From positions 1 to 64,000 of IMG/VR virus record IMGVR_UViG_3300015374_000002: a stretch of 64,000 bases of DNA, one strand, 5' to 3'. A program made the position numbers and the translations under genes. Each line of letters begins with the position of its first letter. The stretch's first letter is position 1. The notes under the pieces are model-generated. The model did no database searches. It was not told where the DNA came from and saw nothing but the letters and a program-made list of their open reading frames with translations. Source of the stretch: a virus. Positions 24,031-32,563 of this stretch are shown here, piece after piece.

Positions 24031-24339
24031 TTAGGTCGCCCGCTCCTGCCAGAGCCGATCCTGTGCCGCGCACCGCATCCGGCCCGCCTCCCGCCACGTG
24101 ATCGCTTCGGCGCCCGCCGCAATGGCCTCCAGGCGCTTCGACTCCACCACGTCGTAATGCCGCCGCAACTGAAGCGGATCGTCGGCCTTATGGAACCAGG
24201 ACCGCCGCAGCCCAATCCGTTGCGCGAACTCGTGCAACTCCTCGTCGGAGGTGTCGGAGAACAGGTGCGACCAGCGGCCCCGACCCTTGCCTACGGTGGC
24301 CTGCTGCCGCCAGTCGTCTACGTAGACGGTCACGGTCAC
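24031..24339 (-). CDS. DUF4031 protein, 102 aa
   Basis: Matches the DUF4031 pattern seen in many actinophages: VYVDDWRQQATVGKGRGRWS, HLFSDTSDEELHEFAQRIGL, RSWFHK, HYDVVESKRLEAI, AITWREAGRM. The GTG at 24339 overlaps the preceding stop by GTGA. Family function is not established. Last gene before the hairpin at 23984. Confidence 0.85.
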   Translation of the reverse strand: MTVTVYVDDWRQQATVGKGRGRWSHLFSDTSDEELHEFAQRIGLRRSWFHKADDPLQLRRHYDVVESKRLEAIAAGAEAITWREAGRMRCAAQDRLWQERAT

Positions 24340-24689
24340 CCCCAGGACATGGCGCAGTCGCATTCGGCGCAGAACTGCATGCCGCGCACGAGCGCCACCA
24401 GGTTGGACCGGTCGTAGGCAGACAGGTGGTCACCCAGAAACTTCAAGATCGCCTCGAAGCGGGGGACCATCATCCGGCACTGTGAGGCGGAGAAGAAGCC
24501 GTGCACGTCCCCAGAGTCCAGCCACGGCATCAGCGGCGTACCGCTGCCCTCATCGCCCTGATACGGAGCGCGATTCTTCCACCACGCCTCCAGGTCCATG
24601 ATCCCCTCGAACTCGGCGATTTGCTTCCGCAGGGCGGCGAAGCCGTGGTAATCCCACGAGGCGCCACCGGGCCGGTAGGACAGTCCCAT
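24336..24689 (-). CDS. hypothetical actinophage protein, 117 aa
   Basis: Start ATG at 24689 (MGLSYRPGGASWDYHGFAAL) behind AAAGGAAGTGATCGT; an ATG at 24707 would place the ribosome site inside the gene. Pattern GLSYRPGGASWxYxGF with a later SASQCRMMVPRFEAILKFLG is typical of a conserved actinophage family without known function. C-terminal CAECDC may bind metal. Couples to DUF4031 and follows the DarB-like gene. Confidence 0.8.
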   Translation of the reverse strand: MGLSYRPGGASWDYHGFAALRKQIAEFEGIMDLEAWWKNRAPYQGDEGSGTPLMPWLDSGDVHGFFSASQCRMMVPRFEAILKFLGDHLSAYDRSNLVALVRGMQFCAECDCAMSWG

Positions 24690-24711
24690 ACGATCACTTC
24701 CTTTCATGGGG

Positions 24712-27700
24712 TTAAGCGGCTGCTGCCATCTCTCTGGACGGTTCCAGGTCGGCCGCGATCAGGTCTTCCAGGCGCTTGCGCTCGGCCATCGCCTCATTCA
24801 GCTCCTCCTCGTAGTCGAACGTCTTCTTGAGTTCCGAATCGATCGCCTCAGCCCGCCGCTGCAACGTCTGGGCGTAGTCCAGCGCCGTAGCCGCCTCGCG
24901 CCCGGCCGTGTTGATGGCGTTGTCGATGTAGCGCAGCAGCGCCATCTCATAGCCCTTGCGCAGCAGTTTGATCTGGGGGTTGCCGATCGGCGTCCACTTC
25001 CAGGAGTTCTTGGAGGTCAGTGAGACGGTCAGGATCGGGGCGCCGCCGGACCAGGTGACGGAGAATTTGACCCGGACGCCGCGCCATGTGCCCGCCTCCT
25101 GCTCGCAGCGGTGGGCGCGGGCGAAGCGGCCCGCTTCTGCCAGCGCGGCGGCGGCCTCCTCCTCCACGTCGATTCTGGTGGAGTGCTTCTCGTAGACCCG
25201 GTCGTGTTCGGCGGCGGCGATGCCTTCCCAGGAGGAGGCGTAGGACTTGTGGGTGCGGGCCGCCTGTTGGTAGTGGTGCTGGTCGGCCTTCATGCGGGCC
25301 AGGTCCCGGTGGTGGGCGGCGTACAGGTTGCGCAGCCGGGCCACTTCAGCTTGGGCGCGGGCCAGATCCAGGACCAGTTCCTGTCCGGTCGCGGCGGCCT
25401 TGATCTGGGCGTAGTCGAGGGTGTCGTCGCTGATCAGGTCGTCCACCTGGCGTACGTCCAGCTCCCCGGACAGGATCTGGAAGATGAAATGGCTCTTCCG
25501 TTCCAGGTGCTGCCACATGTAGGAGTCGAAAGATCCTTCGGTCACGTACCGGAAGACCCACATGGTGTCGCAGAGGTTGCCGGGCCGGTCGCCACGGCCG
25601 TCTCTCTGCTCCACATCGGCCGGGCGCCAGGGGGCGTCCATGTGATGGATGGCGACCAGCCGGTCCTGGGCGTTGACGCCCGTGCCGCCCTTCTCCGTGG
25701 ACACGAACAGGACCGCGATGTCGCCGTCACGGCACTGCTTGAACAGGAACGCCCGCTCCAGGTCGGTTTTGGCGGCGTGGATGAACTGGATCAGGTGGCG
25801 GGGTACGCCAAAGTGAACCAGCAGGTCACGTGTTTCGCCGTACACCTGCGGGTCGCCGTCACGCGGGGTACCCAGGTCGCAGAAGATGAACTGACAGGTT
25901 CCGGGTTTGCCGTCGCCCCACAGCAGACCCTTGGAGGAGTCCGGCCACGTCCAATCCTTCGTCTGGTGGTAGATGCGGGCGACGTTGGCCGCGACCACGT
26001 CCGGCTTGCCCGGCTCGGCGGAGTCGAGGCCGACCAGCGGCAGCCACAGGGCGGCCTTCCTGCCGTCGTTGCAGACCGACAGCATGTTGTCGTCCACCAT
26101 GCGCTGCTTGGTCTCGGAGTAGCGCGGTAGCGGCTTTCCGAGGCGAATCTTGTCGGCCCGGCGTACCAGCTCTTCGATGAACGGCTTCAGCTCCGGCTGG
26201 CCCTGCACCTTGACGATCTCGCGGACGACCCGGCCCGGCCCGTCCAGTTTGAGCTGGTGACGGGTGCGCACATCCATCGTCTCGCCGAGCATCAGCCGCA
26301 GTTCGGGGACGTTGACGAACTTGGACGGGCGGCGGTGCATCCGGAATCCGGCACCGTCCGGCGTAACCTCGATCTTCGATTCGAAGGTGACGAACATGCC
26401 TGCGAACGCGTCGAAGCTGCACAGGTCCCACTCCTTCAGCCGTTCCACGGTGTTGGTGTAGCGCAGCAGCGTGTACGCCTCAGCCAACGTGTTGGAGATC
26501 GGCGTGCCGGTGAACCCGGCGAAGGCGCGGCCGTACGTGGTCAGCAGCCAGGAGATCTTCATGAAGGCGTCTTCGGCCCGCTTGGACGCGGGCATCGCGA
26601 AGCCTTCGGTACGGCAGGGAGAGAACAGGTTCTTGAAGTAGTGGAACTCGTCGATCATCAGGAAGTCGATGCCGAGAAGATCGAAGAACAGGCCGTCGTC
26701 GCGGCCCGGCCGCTTACGCGTGTGCCGCATCGCGGCGGCTTCTTCGTCCAGAACGAAGCACTCGCCCTCGAACACCTCCGGCTGCGGCTTGCCCCAGCTG
26801 GACAGGGCGGCGTGCCGCTGCTTCAGCTTCATGACCTGCTTGGCCAGCCGCTTGACGGTGCGCGAGTTGTCCAGGCCGTCAGCGGTCATCGCCTCTTCGA
26901 TGGCGGCGATCTGGTCGGCGATGAAGTCCGCTTCGAGCGCCGGACTGACCGGGATGGAGGTGAACTGCTGAACCGTCATCACGATCATGTCCCAGTCGGC
27001 GGAGGCGACCTTGGCGGCGAAGTACTTGCGCCGCTTCGGGTTCAGGTCGGCCTTGGTGACCATGAGGATGCGGGCGCCCGGGTAGACGCGCCGGAATTCG
27101 GCCGCCGTCTGTTCCAGTAGGTGGTTGGGGACGACCGCGCACGGCTTGTTGATCAAACCGAGTCGTTTCATCGTCTGACCGATCATGATCATCATGGCGG
27201 TTTTTCCGCCACCCACCGCCGTCGCCACGATCGTCGTCGGTGACGCCGACGCCCGCGCCACCATCGCGTTCTGATGGTCATACGGCGTGAACCCGGCCGC
27301 CATGCCGGGATAGGTGAACATGGAGCCGTCGAACTTGCGCAACCGGACCGCGTTGTAGGCCCAGTTGTACAGGTGGCACAGCCGGTCGGAACGGTCCGGG
27401 TTCGTCCACACCCACGTGCCGAACGTCTCCTGAATCGCCTTCGTGCGCTCCTCGGCGAGCTGCGTCTCCGCCTGATTGCGGACCTTCTTCGTCTTCGTCT
27501 TGCCCGGCCGGTCCGGGTCGGGCACCTCCACCTCATCCCAGGCGACCGGCGCGCTCCCGTTCAACGCCTTCTCGATCAGATCGACGGCGTTGAACCGGGC
27601 GGTTCCCCACCTGGTTGTCGCGGTCACCTTGTGCCGTGCCGGGGGCGCCGACACCTCCCACGACGCCGTCAGCTTCTCGTGCCGGACCGTCACCTTCTCC

Positions 27701-29697
27701 GACTCGTCATTGGAGAAGCTGGTGGACAGTCCGAACAGGGCGACGATGAAGTCCTTGACCACGTCAGCGGGGACCCATGGTGCGCCGAGCCGGGCGGCGA
27801 TGTCGGACGGGCCCAGATCCACCGGCTGAACCTGCGTCAGCGCGGCCACATTCGCCCACCACCGCTCCGGCTCCTCATCGTTGGCGACCATGTCCTCGGC
27901 GACCTGCAACTTCTCGCGGACGTTGCCGGACAGGTACTCTTCCGCCGGAACCCACCGGTCGTCAGCCGGGTCGCAGAAGGCGAGGCCGGTCAGGTGATTC
28001 GGCACCTCAGCCTCGGAGACGTCGAGGAGGCGGGCCAGCGTCGGCAGATCCAGGTAGCCGTGTTCGTCCCAGCACAACGCGACAGCCTCGGCCGGATTGT
28101 CGGCCCGCTGCTTACGCACCGGCCGCCGGTTGACGCGGCGCAGCAGAATGTCGGCGGGCTCCTCGGTCCGGTCCTCCTCACTCCACCGGCCCAATGCCAG
28201 CACCGTCGGATAGTCCGGGTCGCCCGGCCGGTCTCCGATGCCCCGGAAGCCGCCCAGGTTCGGGGTGCGCCGGTTGAAGGTCGGAAACCCGGTCTCCTCA
28301 TCGACGGGCCCGGCGGTGAGCGTGGACCGGTTCAGCGGGCCGAACCGGTCCACATAGGAGCGGTAGAGCGTCGCCGTGTGCTCCCGCAGTGGCGTGATGT
28401 CGGCGTCCGGCTTGTCAAGGTCGGCGTCGGCGGTGAACAACTCGACGGCGGCGTCTCGCAGCAGGATCAGATGCTTCAGCTCATCGGACGGCTTGGAGAC
28501 CGGCTCATGGTTGCCGTTGAGGACTTGCGTGACCGCGCCGTCCTCGCCCAGGTGGAACGAGCCTTCTTTGTCGTCGGTGGTGGTCACTTGGATGGTGTCG
28601 GTAAGCCGTTCGGCCGCCTGCCACACCTTCCCGCCCGCGTGGGCGTGCGCGACCAACTTGTTCACTGCGTTGGCCAGCAGCTCTACCGGGTCGGCTCCGG
28701 CGGGCGGGATGACGTCCAGGGTGGCGCCGTGCTGCTGCCCGCCGCGCGGGTGCATGGCGCCCAGCACCATTTCCGGATGGGCGCCCCAGTAGTCGTTGAC
28801 GGTGGTGAGCAGGTGGTCATGCGTGCGTGCGTGCTTCCAAGCGCCCACCTCCACCCCGTCGTCGGCGTACGGGCGGCGCCGCAACACCACGATGTCGGCC
28901 ACGCCCCGGAATCCGAGACTTGAGAACGCCCCCGACGGCAGACGGATCGCGCCGACGAACTCACCGAGCCGGGAGTAGAACGTGCGCGCCAACGGGTTTT
29001 CGGCGTCCATCGTGTAGCGGGAGGTGATGAGGATGGCCAGCCCGCCCGGGTGCAGCCCTTTCAGAGCTCTCCACAGGAAGTAGCTGTGCAGGGTGGGCGT
29101 GAATCCGGCTTCGTCGGCGGGCCAGGCGGCGTCATAGATCGGCACCTTGGCGAACGGGACGTTGCCGATGGCGGCGTCAAAGGCGCCGATCCGGAACGCG
29201 GTCCGTTCCAGCGGCTTGTTGATGATGGTCGCGCCGTGGTGCAGGCGGGCGGCGATCCCGGCGGAGGTGGGGTCGATCTCGACGCCGGTCCAGTCCACGT
29301 CCAGGCCGGGCGGGGTGGCGGCGATGAAGTTGCCCGACCCGCAGCCCGGCTCCAGTACCCGGCCGCCGGGGAACCCGAGCCGGATCAGCAGATCCCACAT
29401 GGCCGCCGAGATCGCCGGGGTGGTGTAGAAGCTGGTGGCGGTGGCTTCCTTGGCCGCCGTCTCCTCCTGCGGCGATAGAAGCTCCGACAGCTCATCCACG
29501 ACGTCTTTCCAGCCGCCGGTCAGCCGATGCCGCTTGTAGGGGTCTACGGCATCGGCCAGCGGCCCCCAGCCGGTCCAGCCGGACAGGTCGGCGCGTTCGT
29601 CAGCGGCCAGTACACGGCCGGGCGGGATGGTTTTGTGGGCGCGTAGTGCGGCCAGGCTTGCTTGGGCAAGGGCCAGCGGCCCCAGGGTGTCAGACAA
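24712..29697 (-). CDS. DarB-like methyltransferase-helicase fusion, 1661 aa
   Basis: Giant protein combining an N6-adenine methyltransferase with a SNF2-like helicase, the plan of phage P1 DarB antirestriction proteins. The TTG at 29697 follows AGGAGTCCCCCC. MTase about 90-320: SAM-binding RVLEPGCGSGNFIAATPPGL, catalytic motif AAIGNVPFAKVPIYDAAWP (NPPF-type), then LHPGGLAILITSRYTMD. Helicase about 810-1450: TPYDHQNAMVARAS, Walker A TAVGGGKTAMMIM, box II FLMIDEFHYFKNL, GFTGTPISNTLAEAYTL, and C-terminal motifs FVSTEKGGTGVNAQDRLVAI and WRPADVEQRDGRGDRPGN. C-terminal about 200 aa is coiled-coil. Likely enters with DNA or acts early to blunt host restriction; that role is inferred from the family. 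Confidence 0.88.
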   Translation of the reverse strand: MSDTLGPLALAQASLAALRAHKTIPPGRVLAADERADLSGWTGWGPLADAVDPYKRHRLTGGWKDVVDELSELLSPQEETAAKEATATSFYTTPAISAAMWDLLIRLGFPGGRVLEPGCGSGNFIAATPPGLDVDWTGVEIDPTSAGIAARLHHGATIINKPLERTAFRIGAFDAAIGNVPFAKVPIYDAAWPADEAGFTPTLHSYFLWRALKGLHPGGLAILITSRYTMDAENPLARTFYSRLGEFVGAIRLPSGAFSSLGFRGVADIVVLRRRPYADDGVEVGAWKHARTHDHLLTTVNDYWGAHPEMVLGAMHPRGGQQHGATLDVIPPAGADPVELLANAVNKLVAHAHAGGKVWQAAERLTDTIQVTTTDDKEGSFHLGEDGAVTQVLNGNHEPVSKPSDELKHLILLRDAAVELFTADADLDKPDADITPLREHTATLYRSYVDRFGPLNRSTLTAGPVDEETGFPTFNRRTPNLGGFRGIGDRPGDPDYPTVLALGRWSEEDRTEEPADILLRRVNRRPVRKQRADNPAEAVALCWDEHGYLDLPTLARLLDVSEAEVPNHLTGLAFCDPADDRWVPAEEYLSGNVREKLQVAEDMVANDEEPERWWANVAALTQVQPVDLGPSDIAARLGAPWVPADVVKDFIVALFGLSTSFSNDESEKVTVRHEKLTASWEVSAPPARHKVTATTRWGTARFNAVDLIEKALNGSAPVAWDEVEVPDPDRPGKTKTKKVRNQAETQLAEERTKAIQETFGTWVWTNPDRSDRLCHLYNWAYNAVRLRKFDGSMFTYPGMAAGFTPYDHQNAMVARASASPTTIVATAVGGGKTAMMIMIGQTMKRLGLINKPCAVVPNHLLEQTAAEFRRVYPGARILMVTKADLNPKRRKYFAAKVASADWDMIVMTVQQFTSIPVSPALEADFIADQIAAIEEAMTADGLDNSRTVKRLAKQVMKLKQRHAALSSWGKPQPEVFEGECFVLDEEAAAMRHTRKRPGRDDGLFFDLLGIDFLMIDEFHYFKNLFSPCRTEGFAMPASKRAEDAFMKISWLLTTYGRAFAGFTGTPISNTLAEAYTLLRYTNTVERLKEWDLCSFDAFAGMFVTFESKIEVTPDGAGFRMHRRPSKFVNVPELRLMLGETMDVRTRHQLKLDGPGRVVREIVKVQGQPELKPFIEELVRRADKIRLGKPLPRYSETKQRMVDDNMLSVCNDGRKAALWLPLVGLDSAEPGKPDVVAANVARIYHQTKDWTWPDSSKGLLWGDGKPGTCQFIFCDLGTPRDGDPQVYGETRDLLVHFGVPRHLIQFIHAAKTDLERAFLFKQCRDGDIAVLFVSTEKGGTGVNAQDRLVAIHHMDAPWRPADVEQRDGRGDRPGNLCDTMWVFRYVTEGSFDSYMWQHLERKSHFIFQILSGELDVRQVDDLISDDTLDYAQIKAAATGQELVLDLARAQAEVARLRNLYAAHHRDLARMKADQHHYQQAARTHKSYASSWEGIAAAEHDRVYEKHSTRIDVEEEAAAALAEAGRFARAHRCEQEAGTWRGVRVKFSVTWSGGAPILTVSLTSKNSWKWTPIGNPQIKLLRKGYEMALLRYIDNAINTAGREAATALDYAQTLQRRAEAIDSELKKTFDYEEELNEAMAERKRLEDLIAADLEPSREMAAAA

Positions 29698-29714
29698 GGG
29701 GGGACTCCTGTTCT

Positions 29715-29779
29715 GTCCCGGGGGTCGCTCAACCCTGGGACTACCCTCCGATTATACAGTCATTTAACGCTTGTCGGTA
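29715..29779 (-). promoter_or_regulatory. promoter and long leader hairpin of the darB-like gene
   Basis: -10 TATAAT (29751-29756), full consensus; spacer CAAGCGTTAAATGACTG; weak -35 TACCGA. Leader hairpin 29715-29741: GTCCC-A-GGGT, loop TGAGCG, ACCC-CC-GGGAC. Confidence 0.75.
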
Positions 29780-30321
29780 GGGGTTTGAATGGTGGGCTGA
29801 ACCTCCTCCAGGCCCAGGCGGCGGGTGAAGATGCCGCGCGGCAAGAACCGGGCCTCATGAGCCTCGTACTCGCCGATCGCGAAGACGTACTCCCACGCCT
29901 TCGGATCCTTGCGAGATACCCACAGCCGGGCGCGGTCCTGGTTGGCCTCCGCCCGCTCCGGGTCCGCGTACGGGCCCAGTAGTTGCAGCGTCTTACCCCG
30001 ATAGGTGGCGGTCACGTAGAAGCCGTGGGTGAGCGGTTCAGGCTGCGGCCACGGCCGCGAACCGGCCGGAACCTCCTCCGGGTCGGCCTTATACCAGGAG
30101 CAGTCGTAGCGGCCCTCCAGGCTTCCTGGGGCCGTCTCCGTCCACTCCGCCGGGGTTCGACCCAGCAGGGCGGTCAGGATCAGCCCACATTCGCCGCCGC
30201 CGCTTCCGCGTGCGCCGCTGTCTCGGATGCAGGTTCCGCACCAAGCGTCCATCCAGGCTTCGCCCTCGGTGCTGTTGGAGAAGGGCGAACCCTCGCGGGG
30301 TTCGCCCGGGATGCACGTCAT
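29764..30321 (-). CDS. hypothetical protein, 185 aa
   Basis: ATG at 30321 (MTCIPGEPREGSPFSNSTEG) behind AGCAGGAGGC, overlapping the upstream gene's stop (ATGA). N-terminal CIPG..WCGTCIRD and CGLI Cys suggest metal binding; the second half is beta-rich (HGFYVTATYRGKTLQLLGPY). A conserved actinophage type without known function. Its 3' end overlaps the promoter of the next gene. Confidence 0.8.
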   Translation of the reverse strand: MTCIPGEPREGSPFSNSTEGEAWMDAWCGTCIRDSGARGSGGGECGLILTALLGRTPAEWTETAPGSLEGRYDCSWYKADPEEVPAGSRPWPQPEPLTHGFYVTATYRGKTLQLLGPYADPERAEANQDRARLWVSRKDPKAWEYVFAIGEYEAHEARFLPRGIFTRRLGLEEVQPTIQTPTDKR

Positions 30322-30527
30322 GCCTCCTGCTTTCCGGCGATCCGGTTGAGGATGTCGGCCGACATCCAATCCGGCACGACACCGTTCGCGATGGCCGCCA
30401 GGCCAGCGAACTCGCGGGCCAGTTCCACGCGGTTCTTGTTCAGCGTGTCCCGGTATTCCACGTTGACATCTTCGTTCGTCTTGACGGCCTTGCGTAGCAA
30501 CACCGCCGCTTCTTCCAGGTAGCTCAT
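30318..30527 (-). CDS. small helical protein, 69 aa
   Basis: MSYLEEAAVLLRKAVKTNED starts at 30527 behind AAAGGGAGCAAAAC and ends overlapping the 185-aa gene. Helical, mixed charge (AREFAGLAAIANGVV). Unrecognised. Third gene of the GHKL-ATPase unit. Confidence 0.75.
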   Translation of the reverse strand: MSYLEEAAVLLRKAVKTNEDVNVEYRDTLNKNRVELAREFAGLAAIANGVVPDWMSADILNRIAGKQEA

Positions 30528-30551
30528 GTTTTGCTCCCTTTTCTGTGGTGG

Positions 30552-30944
30552 TCAGGCGGCGATCGGGATGACCGCCGCCGTGGGGAAGGAGAACCAGATC
30601 GTCGTCTGCTCCCCGGCGACGTCGATGCCGTAGGCGGGGGCGAGGGCGGCCATGAGGCTGAGTCCGCGCCCGTTCTCCGACTCGACGTCGGCGAAGCCGG
30701 TGTCGATCGCCTGCGGCTGCCAGGGCAGGCCGGTGTTGGTGAACGTCACCGTGACGTCGGCGCCGTGGTCGATGGCCACGGAGAAGCGGGCGCCAAGCCC
30801 GTGCCGTACGGCGTTCTGCGCCAGTTCGGACGCCAGGAGGCGGGCGTCTTCCATGTCGGGGTGTCCGGCAAAGTGGTCCGCGACGAATGCGCGGGCGGCG
30901 GGCACCATCGCGGCGGTGGCCGCGTACTCCTTGAACGTGTCCAT
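30552..30944 (-). CDS. GHKL ATPase (RsbW/anti-sigma-like), 130 aa
   Basis: Histidine-kinase-like ATPase domain. ATG at 30944 (MDTFKEYAATAAMVPAARAF) with AGGAGG 7 nt upstream. N-box: RLLASELAQNAVRHGLGARF; G1: GFADVESENGRGLSLMAALA; C-terminal strand TTIWFSFPTAAV. Resembles the host RsbW/SpoIIAB-type anti-sigma and Streptomyces ATP-binding regulators. A phage copy could titrate host sigma or anti-sigma-antagonist factors; inference. Its leader lacks the usual hairpin; GAGCGACC sits directly against the ATG. Confidence 0.85.
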   Translation of the reverse strand: MDTFKEYAATAAMVPAARAFVADHFAGHPDMEDARLLASELAQNAVRHGLGARFSVAIDHGADVTVTFTNTGLPWQPQAIDTGFADVESENGRGLSLMAALAPAYGIDVAGEQTTIWFSFPTAAVIPIAA

Positions 30945-30977
30945 GGTCGCTCCTCCTGGATCGTTCCTTCTGTCTAT

Positions 30978-31020
30978 ACAATAGATACCATCATTTAGCG
31001 TGTTCAACCATCTAGCGCGT
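30978..31020 (-). promoter_or_regulatory. compound promoter with two CGCTA(A/G)ATG elements
   Basis: -35 TTGAAC (31002-31007), 18 nt, candidate -10 TATTGT (30978-30983); the spacer has ACGCTAAATGATGG. A second element GCGCTAGATGGTTG lies immediately upstream. Confidence 0.6.
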
Positions 31021-31046
31021 GTCGAAATGGCGATGTCACCAAAAAG

Positions 31047-31081
31047 GAAGCCCCCTTCCCAGATTGGGGAAAGGGGCTTCC
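31047..31081 (-). terminator. intrinsic terminator
   Basis: GGAAGCCCCTTTCCC / GGGAAGGGGGCTTCC followed by five T on the minus strand; ends the DUF2786 unit. Confidence 0.85.
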
Positions 31082-31099
31082 GTCGGCGGAAGGCTGTAG

Positions 31100-31819
31100 T
31101 CAGCGCGGCAATGCCCGCTGCCGGTTCTCCAGGCCGGTGCCGCCCAGGTTCGCCCGCGAACCCGCCGCCTCGCCGTCCTGCCATCCGGCGGCGCTCGACG
31201 ACGGCGCCGTTTTGCGGCGCTTCAGGCCAGGATTGGCTTCCTTGAAAAATGCCTCCACCCGCTGCTCGCGACTGGCCAGGACGAGCGCTTTGCTGGTGCC
31301 AACCTCCGAATCCTCCGCTTCGTTGACTGCTTGCGCTTCTCGTGCCATGACCATCTGAACGGCCTTCCAGATGAACCCCTTGATCCATGAGTTGCGGTAT
31401 GCGCGGCTGTTCTCCCCGTAGGGCGTCTTCAGCCGGTTCAGGGCTGAGGTGACCTGTAGTAGTAGCGACGTATAGAGCAGTTCAACTCGGTCGATGTCCG
31501 ACTCGAACCCGTAGATGTGCGCGATCCGGTAGTGACGGCCGCTGGTCGTGAACATCACCTTGCATCGCATGGCGTCGGCCAGCCAGGAGAACAGCTCCAT
31601 TCGGCGAGCCGCGTGTTGGCCGCCGTGCATCTCAATCCGCCGCATGGTCGGCTTGTCCTGCTTTGTCTCGGCTCCAAGCATGGCCTGGTCGATGCCGTAT
31701 TTGGCGATCAGGGCGGCGGCGGCGCTGGTGAACGTGTCGCGCTCGTGCTCGTTGTCGGTCCGCTCCGCCTTGGCCAGTAGGTTGCGGATGCGCTCCAGGG
31801 TCTTGGTGGGGATGGTCAT
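31100..31819 (-). CDS. DUF2786 domain protein, 239 aa
   Basis: Starts at 31819 (MTIPTKTLERIRNLLAKAER), overlapping the upstream stop by ATGA and preceded by CAGGAGAAGCCGC. The first 45 residues match DUF2786 (RIRNLLAKAERTDNEHERDT, then AAALIAKYGIDQAML). The middle has an alpha/beta core (IYGFESDIDRVELLYTSLLL); the C-terminus is basic and probably disordered. Function of the family is unknown. Confidence 0.85.
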   Translation of the reverse strand: MTIPTKTLERIRNLLAKAERTDNEHERDTFTSAAAALIAKYGIDQAMLGAETKQDKPTMRRIEMHGGQHAARRMELFSWLADAMRCKVMFTTSGRHYRIAHIYGFESDIDRVELLYTSLLLQVTSALNRLKTPYGENSRAYRNSWIKGFIWKAVQMVMAREAQAVNEAEDSEVGTSKALVLASREQRVEAFFKEANPGLKRRKTAPSSSAAGWQDGEAAGSRANLGGTGLENRQRALPR

Positions 31820-32067
31820 GCGGCTTCTCCTGTCAGGACGGAAAGGGTGTGGGCACCGACGCGGACGATATAGCCCGCTTCGGTCAGGGTGTGGTGCAGG
31901 TGGGCCGCGTCGTCCAGGGGGATCGAGGCCCAGGCGCGGCGTGGACCGCCGCCGTGGTGGCCGGTCACGGCGAGCTGGAAGTTGGTGAGGCCGTGCTGGA
32001 TCAGGACGGTCAGCAGGGTCTGCTTCTCGCGCCGCAGTCGTGCGGCGTCGGTTTCGTGGTTGGCCAC
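31816..32067 (-). CDS. hypothetical protein, 83 aa
   Basis: The GTG at 32067 (VANHETDAARLRREKQTLLT) follows CAGGAGAAGACACT; the frame upstream is leader. Small alpha/beta protein (NFQLAVTGHHGGGPRRAWAS). First gene of the DUF2786 unit, divergent from the TROVE gene. Unrecognised. Confidence 0.75.
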   Translation of the reverse strand: MANHETDAARLRREKQTLLTVLIQHGLTNFQLAVTGHHGGGPRRAWASIPLDDAAHLHHTLTEAGYIVRVGAHTLSVLTGEAA

Positions 32068-32084
32068 AGTGTCTTCTCCTGGTT

Positions 32085-32100
32085 CGGGGTCGCTCTCCCG
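32085..32100 (-). promoter_or_regulatory. leader hairpin of the 31816 unit
   Basis: CGGG, loop AGAGCGA, CCCCG (one bulged C), 5 nt before AGGAGAAG. Confidence 0.6.
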
Positions 32101-32116
32101 TGGTGCTTCCACCACC

Positions 32117-32145
32117 CTAACACACGCGCTAAATGGTTGTATAGA
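32117..32145 (+). promoter_or_regulatory. plus-strand promoter of the TROVE unit
   Basis: -10 TATAGA (32140-32145), 17-nt spacer CACGCGCTAAATGGTTG, weak -35 CTAACA. Same element family, here facing right. Confidence 0.6.
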
Positions 32146-32156
32146 GACAGGGGAAG

Positions 32157-32185
32157 ATAGGACAGTCATTTAACATCATCGACGA
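32157..32185 (-). promoter_or_regulatory. minus-strand promoter overlapping the TROVE leader
   Basis: ATGATGTTAAATGACTG spacer with -10 TCCTAT; faces left and overlaps the start of the plus-strand transcript, so the two units are divergent with overlapping 5' ends. Confidence 0.45.
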
Positions 32186-32189
32186 AAAC

Positions 32190-32410
32190 CCTTGCGCCCC
32201 ACACTGGGGCGCGGTACCTTCGGATCAGCACCTCACCGAGATGCAGGCACCGGATACTTCACATCATTTGGGATACAAAAGTCCCGGCGCCGTCTTGATT
32301 CGGGAGGGGCCCACACAAGCGCATAGCGTGTCCGAGATGCAGGTATCGGTTACTTCATCCTTCGAAATGATGACACTTAGGTTCGACTCCTGACTCCGGC
32401 CCAGGCCGGA
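32190..32410 (+). ncRNA. structured leader or small RNA with a duplicated 26-nt motif, upstream of TROVE gene
   Basis: No gene in about 410 nt between promoter and TROVE start. Contains a GCGCCCC / GGGGCGC hairpin (about 32194-32212), then two copies of CCGAGATGCAGG followed by CGG(A/T)TACTTCA at 32236-32261 and 32332-32357 with 3 mismatches. Copy 2 folds as GATG-C-AGGTA / TACTT-CATC with one bulged C. A T-arm-like TTAGG-TTCGACT-CCTGA follows and a perfect CTCCGGCC / GGCCGGAG hairpin closes it (32395-32412). Ro60 relatives usually lie beside Y RNA genes with tRNA-like parts; this is a candidate, not proven. Confidence 0.4.
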
Positions 32411-32463
32411 GGCCGATGGCGGCAGTCTGTTACCGGCACCGACTTGATTCGGACACGACCCTC

Positions 32464-32511
32464 ATACGCAGATGGCCCTTCACCTCCACCGGTGAAGGGC
32501 CATCTGCGTAT
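32464..32511 (+). other. 21-bp perfect hairpin in the TROVE leader
   Basis: Stem from ATACGCAGATGG to its complement, 21 bp without mismatch, loop TCCACC. No T-run follows. Could be an RNase III site, a 3' end for an upstream small RNA, or a structural part of the leader. Confidence 0.7.
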
Positions 32512-32524
32512 CCGCACGCCAAAC

Positions 32525-32545
32525 GGGCGTATGAGCGACACGCCC
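32525..32545 (+). promoter_or_regulatory. conserved leader hairpin of the TROVE gene
   Basis: GGGCGT, loop ATGAGCGAC, ACGCCC, six perfect pairs, 5 nt before AAAGGAG. Same loop as in minus-strand leaders. Confidence 0.75.
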
Positions 32546-32563
32546 CAACGAAAGGAGTCCCCC

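Noticed and set aside
30339-30981. Minus-strand frame running through the GHKL ATPase and into the 185-aa gene
   Set aside because: It is the other reading frame of real genes; HR-rich translation without family features.
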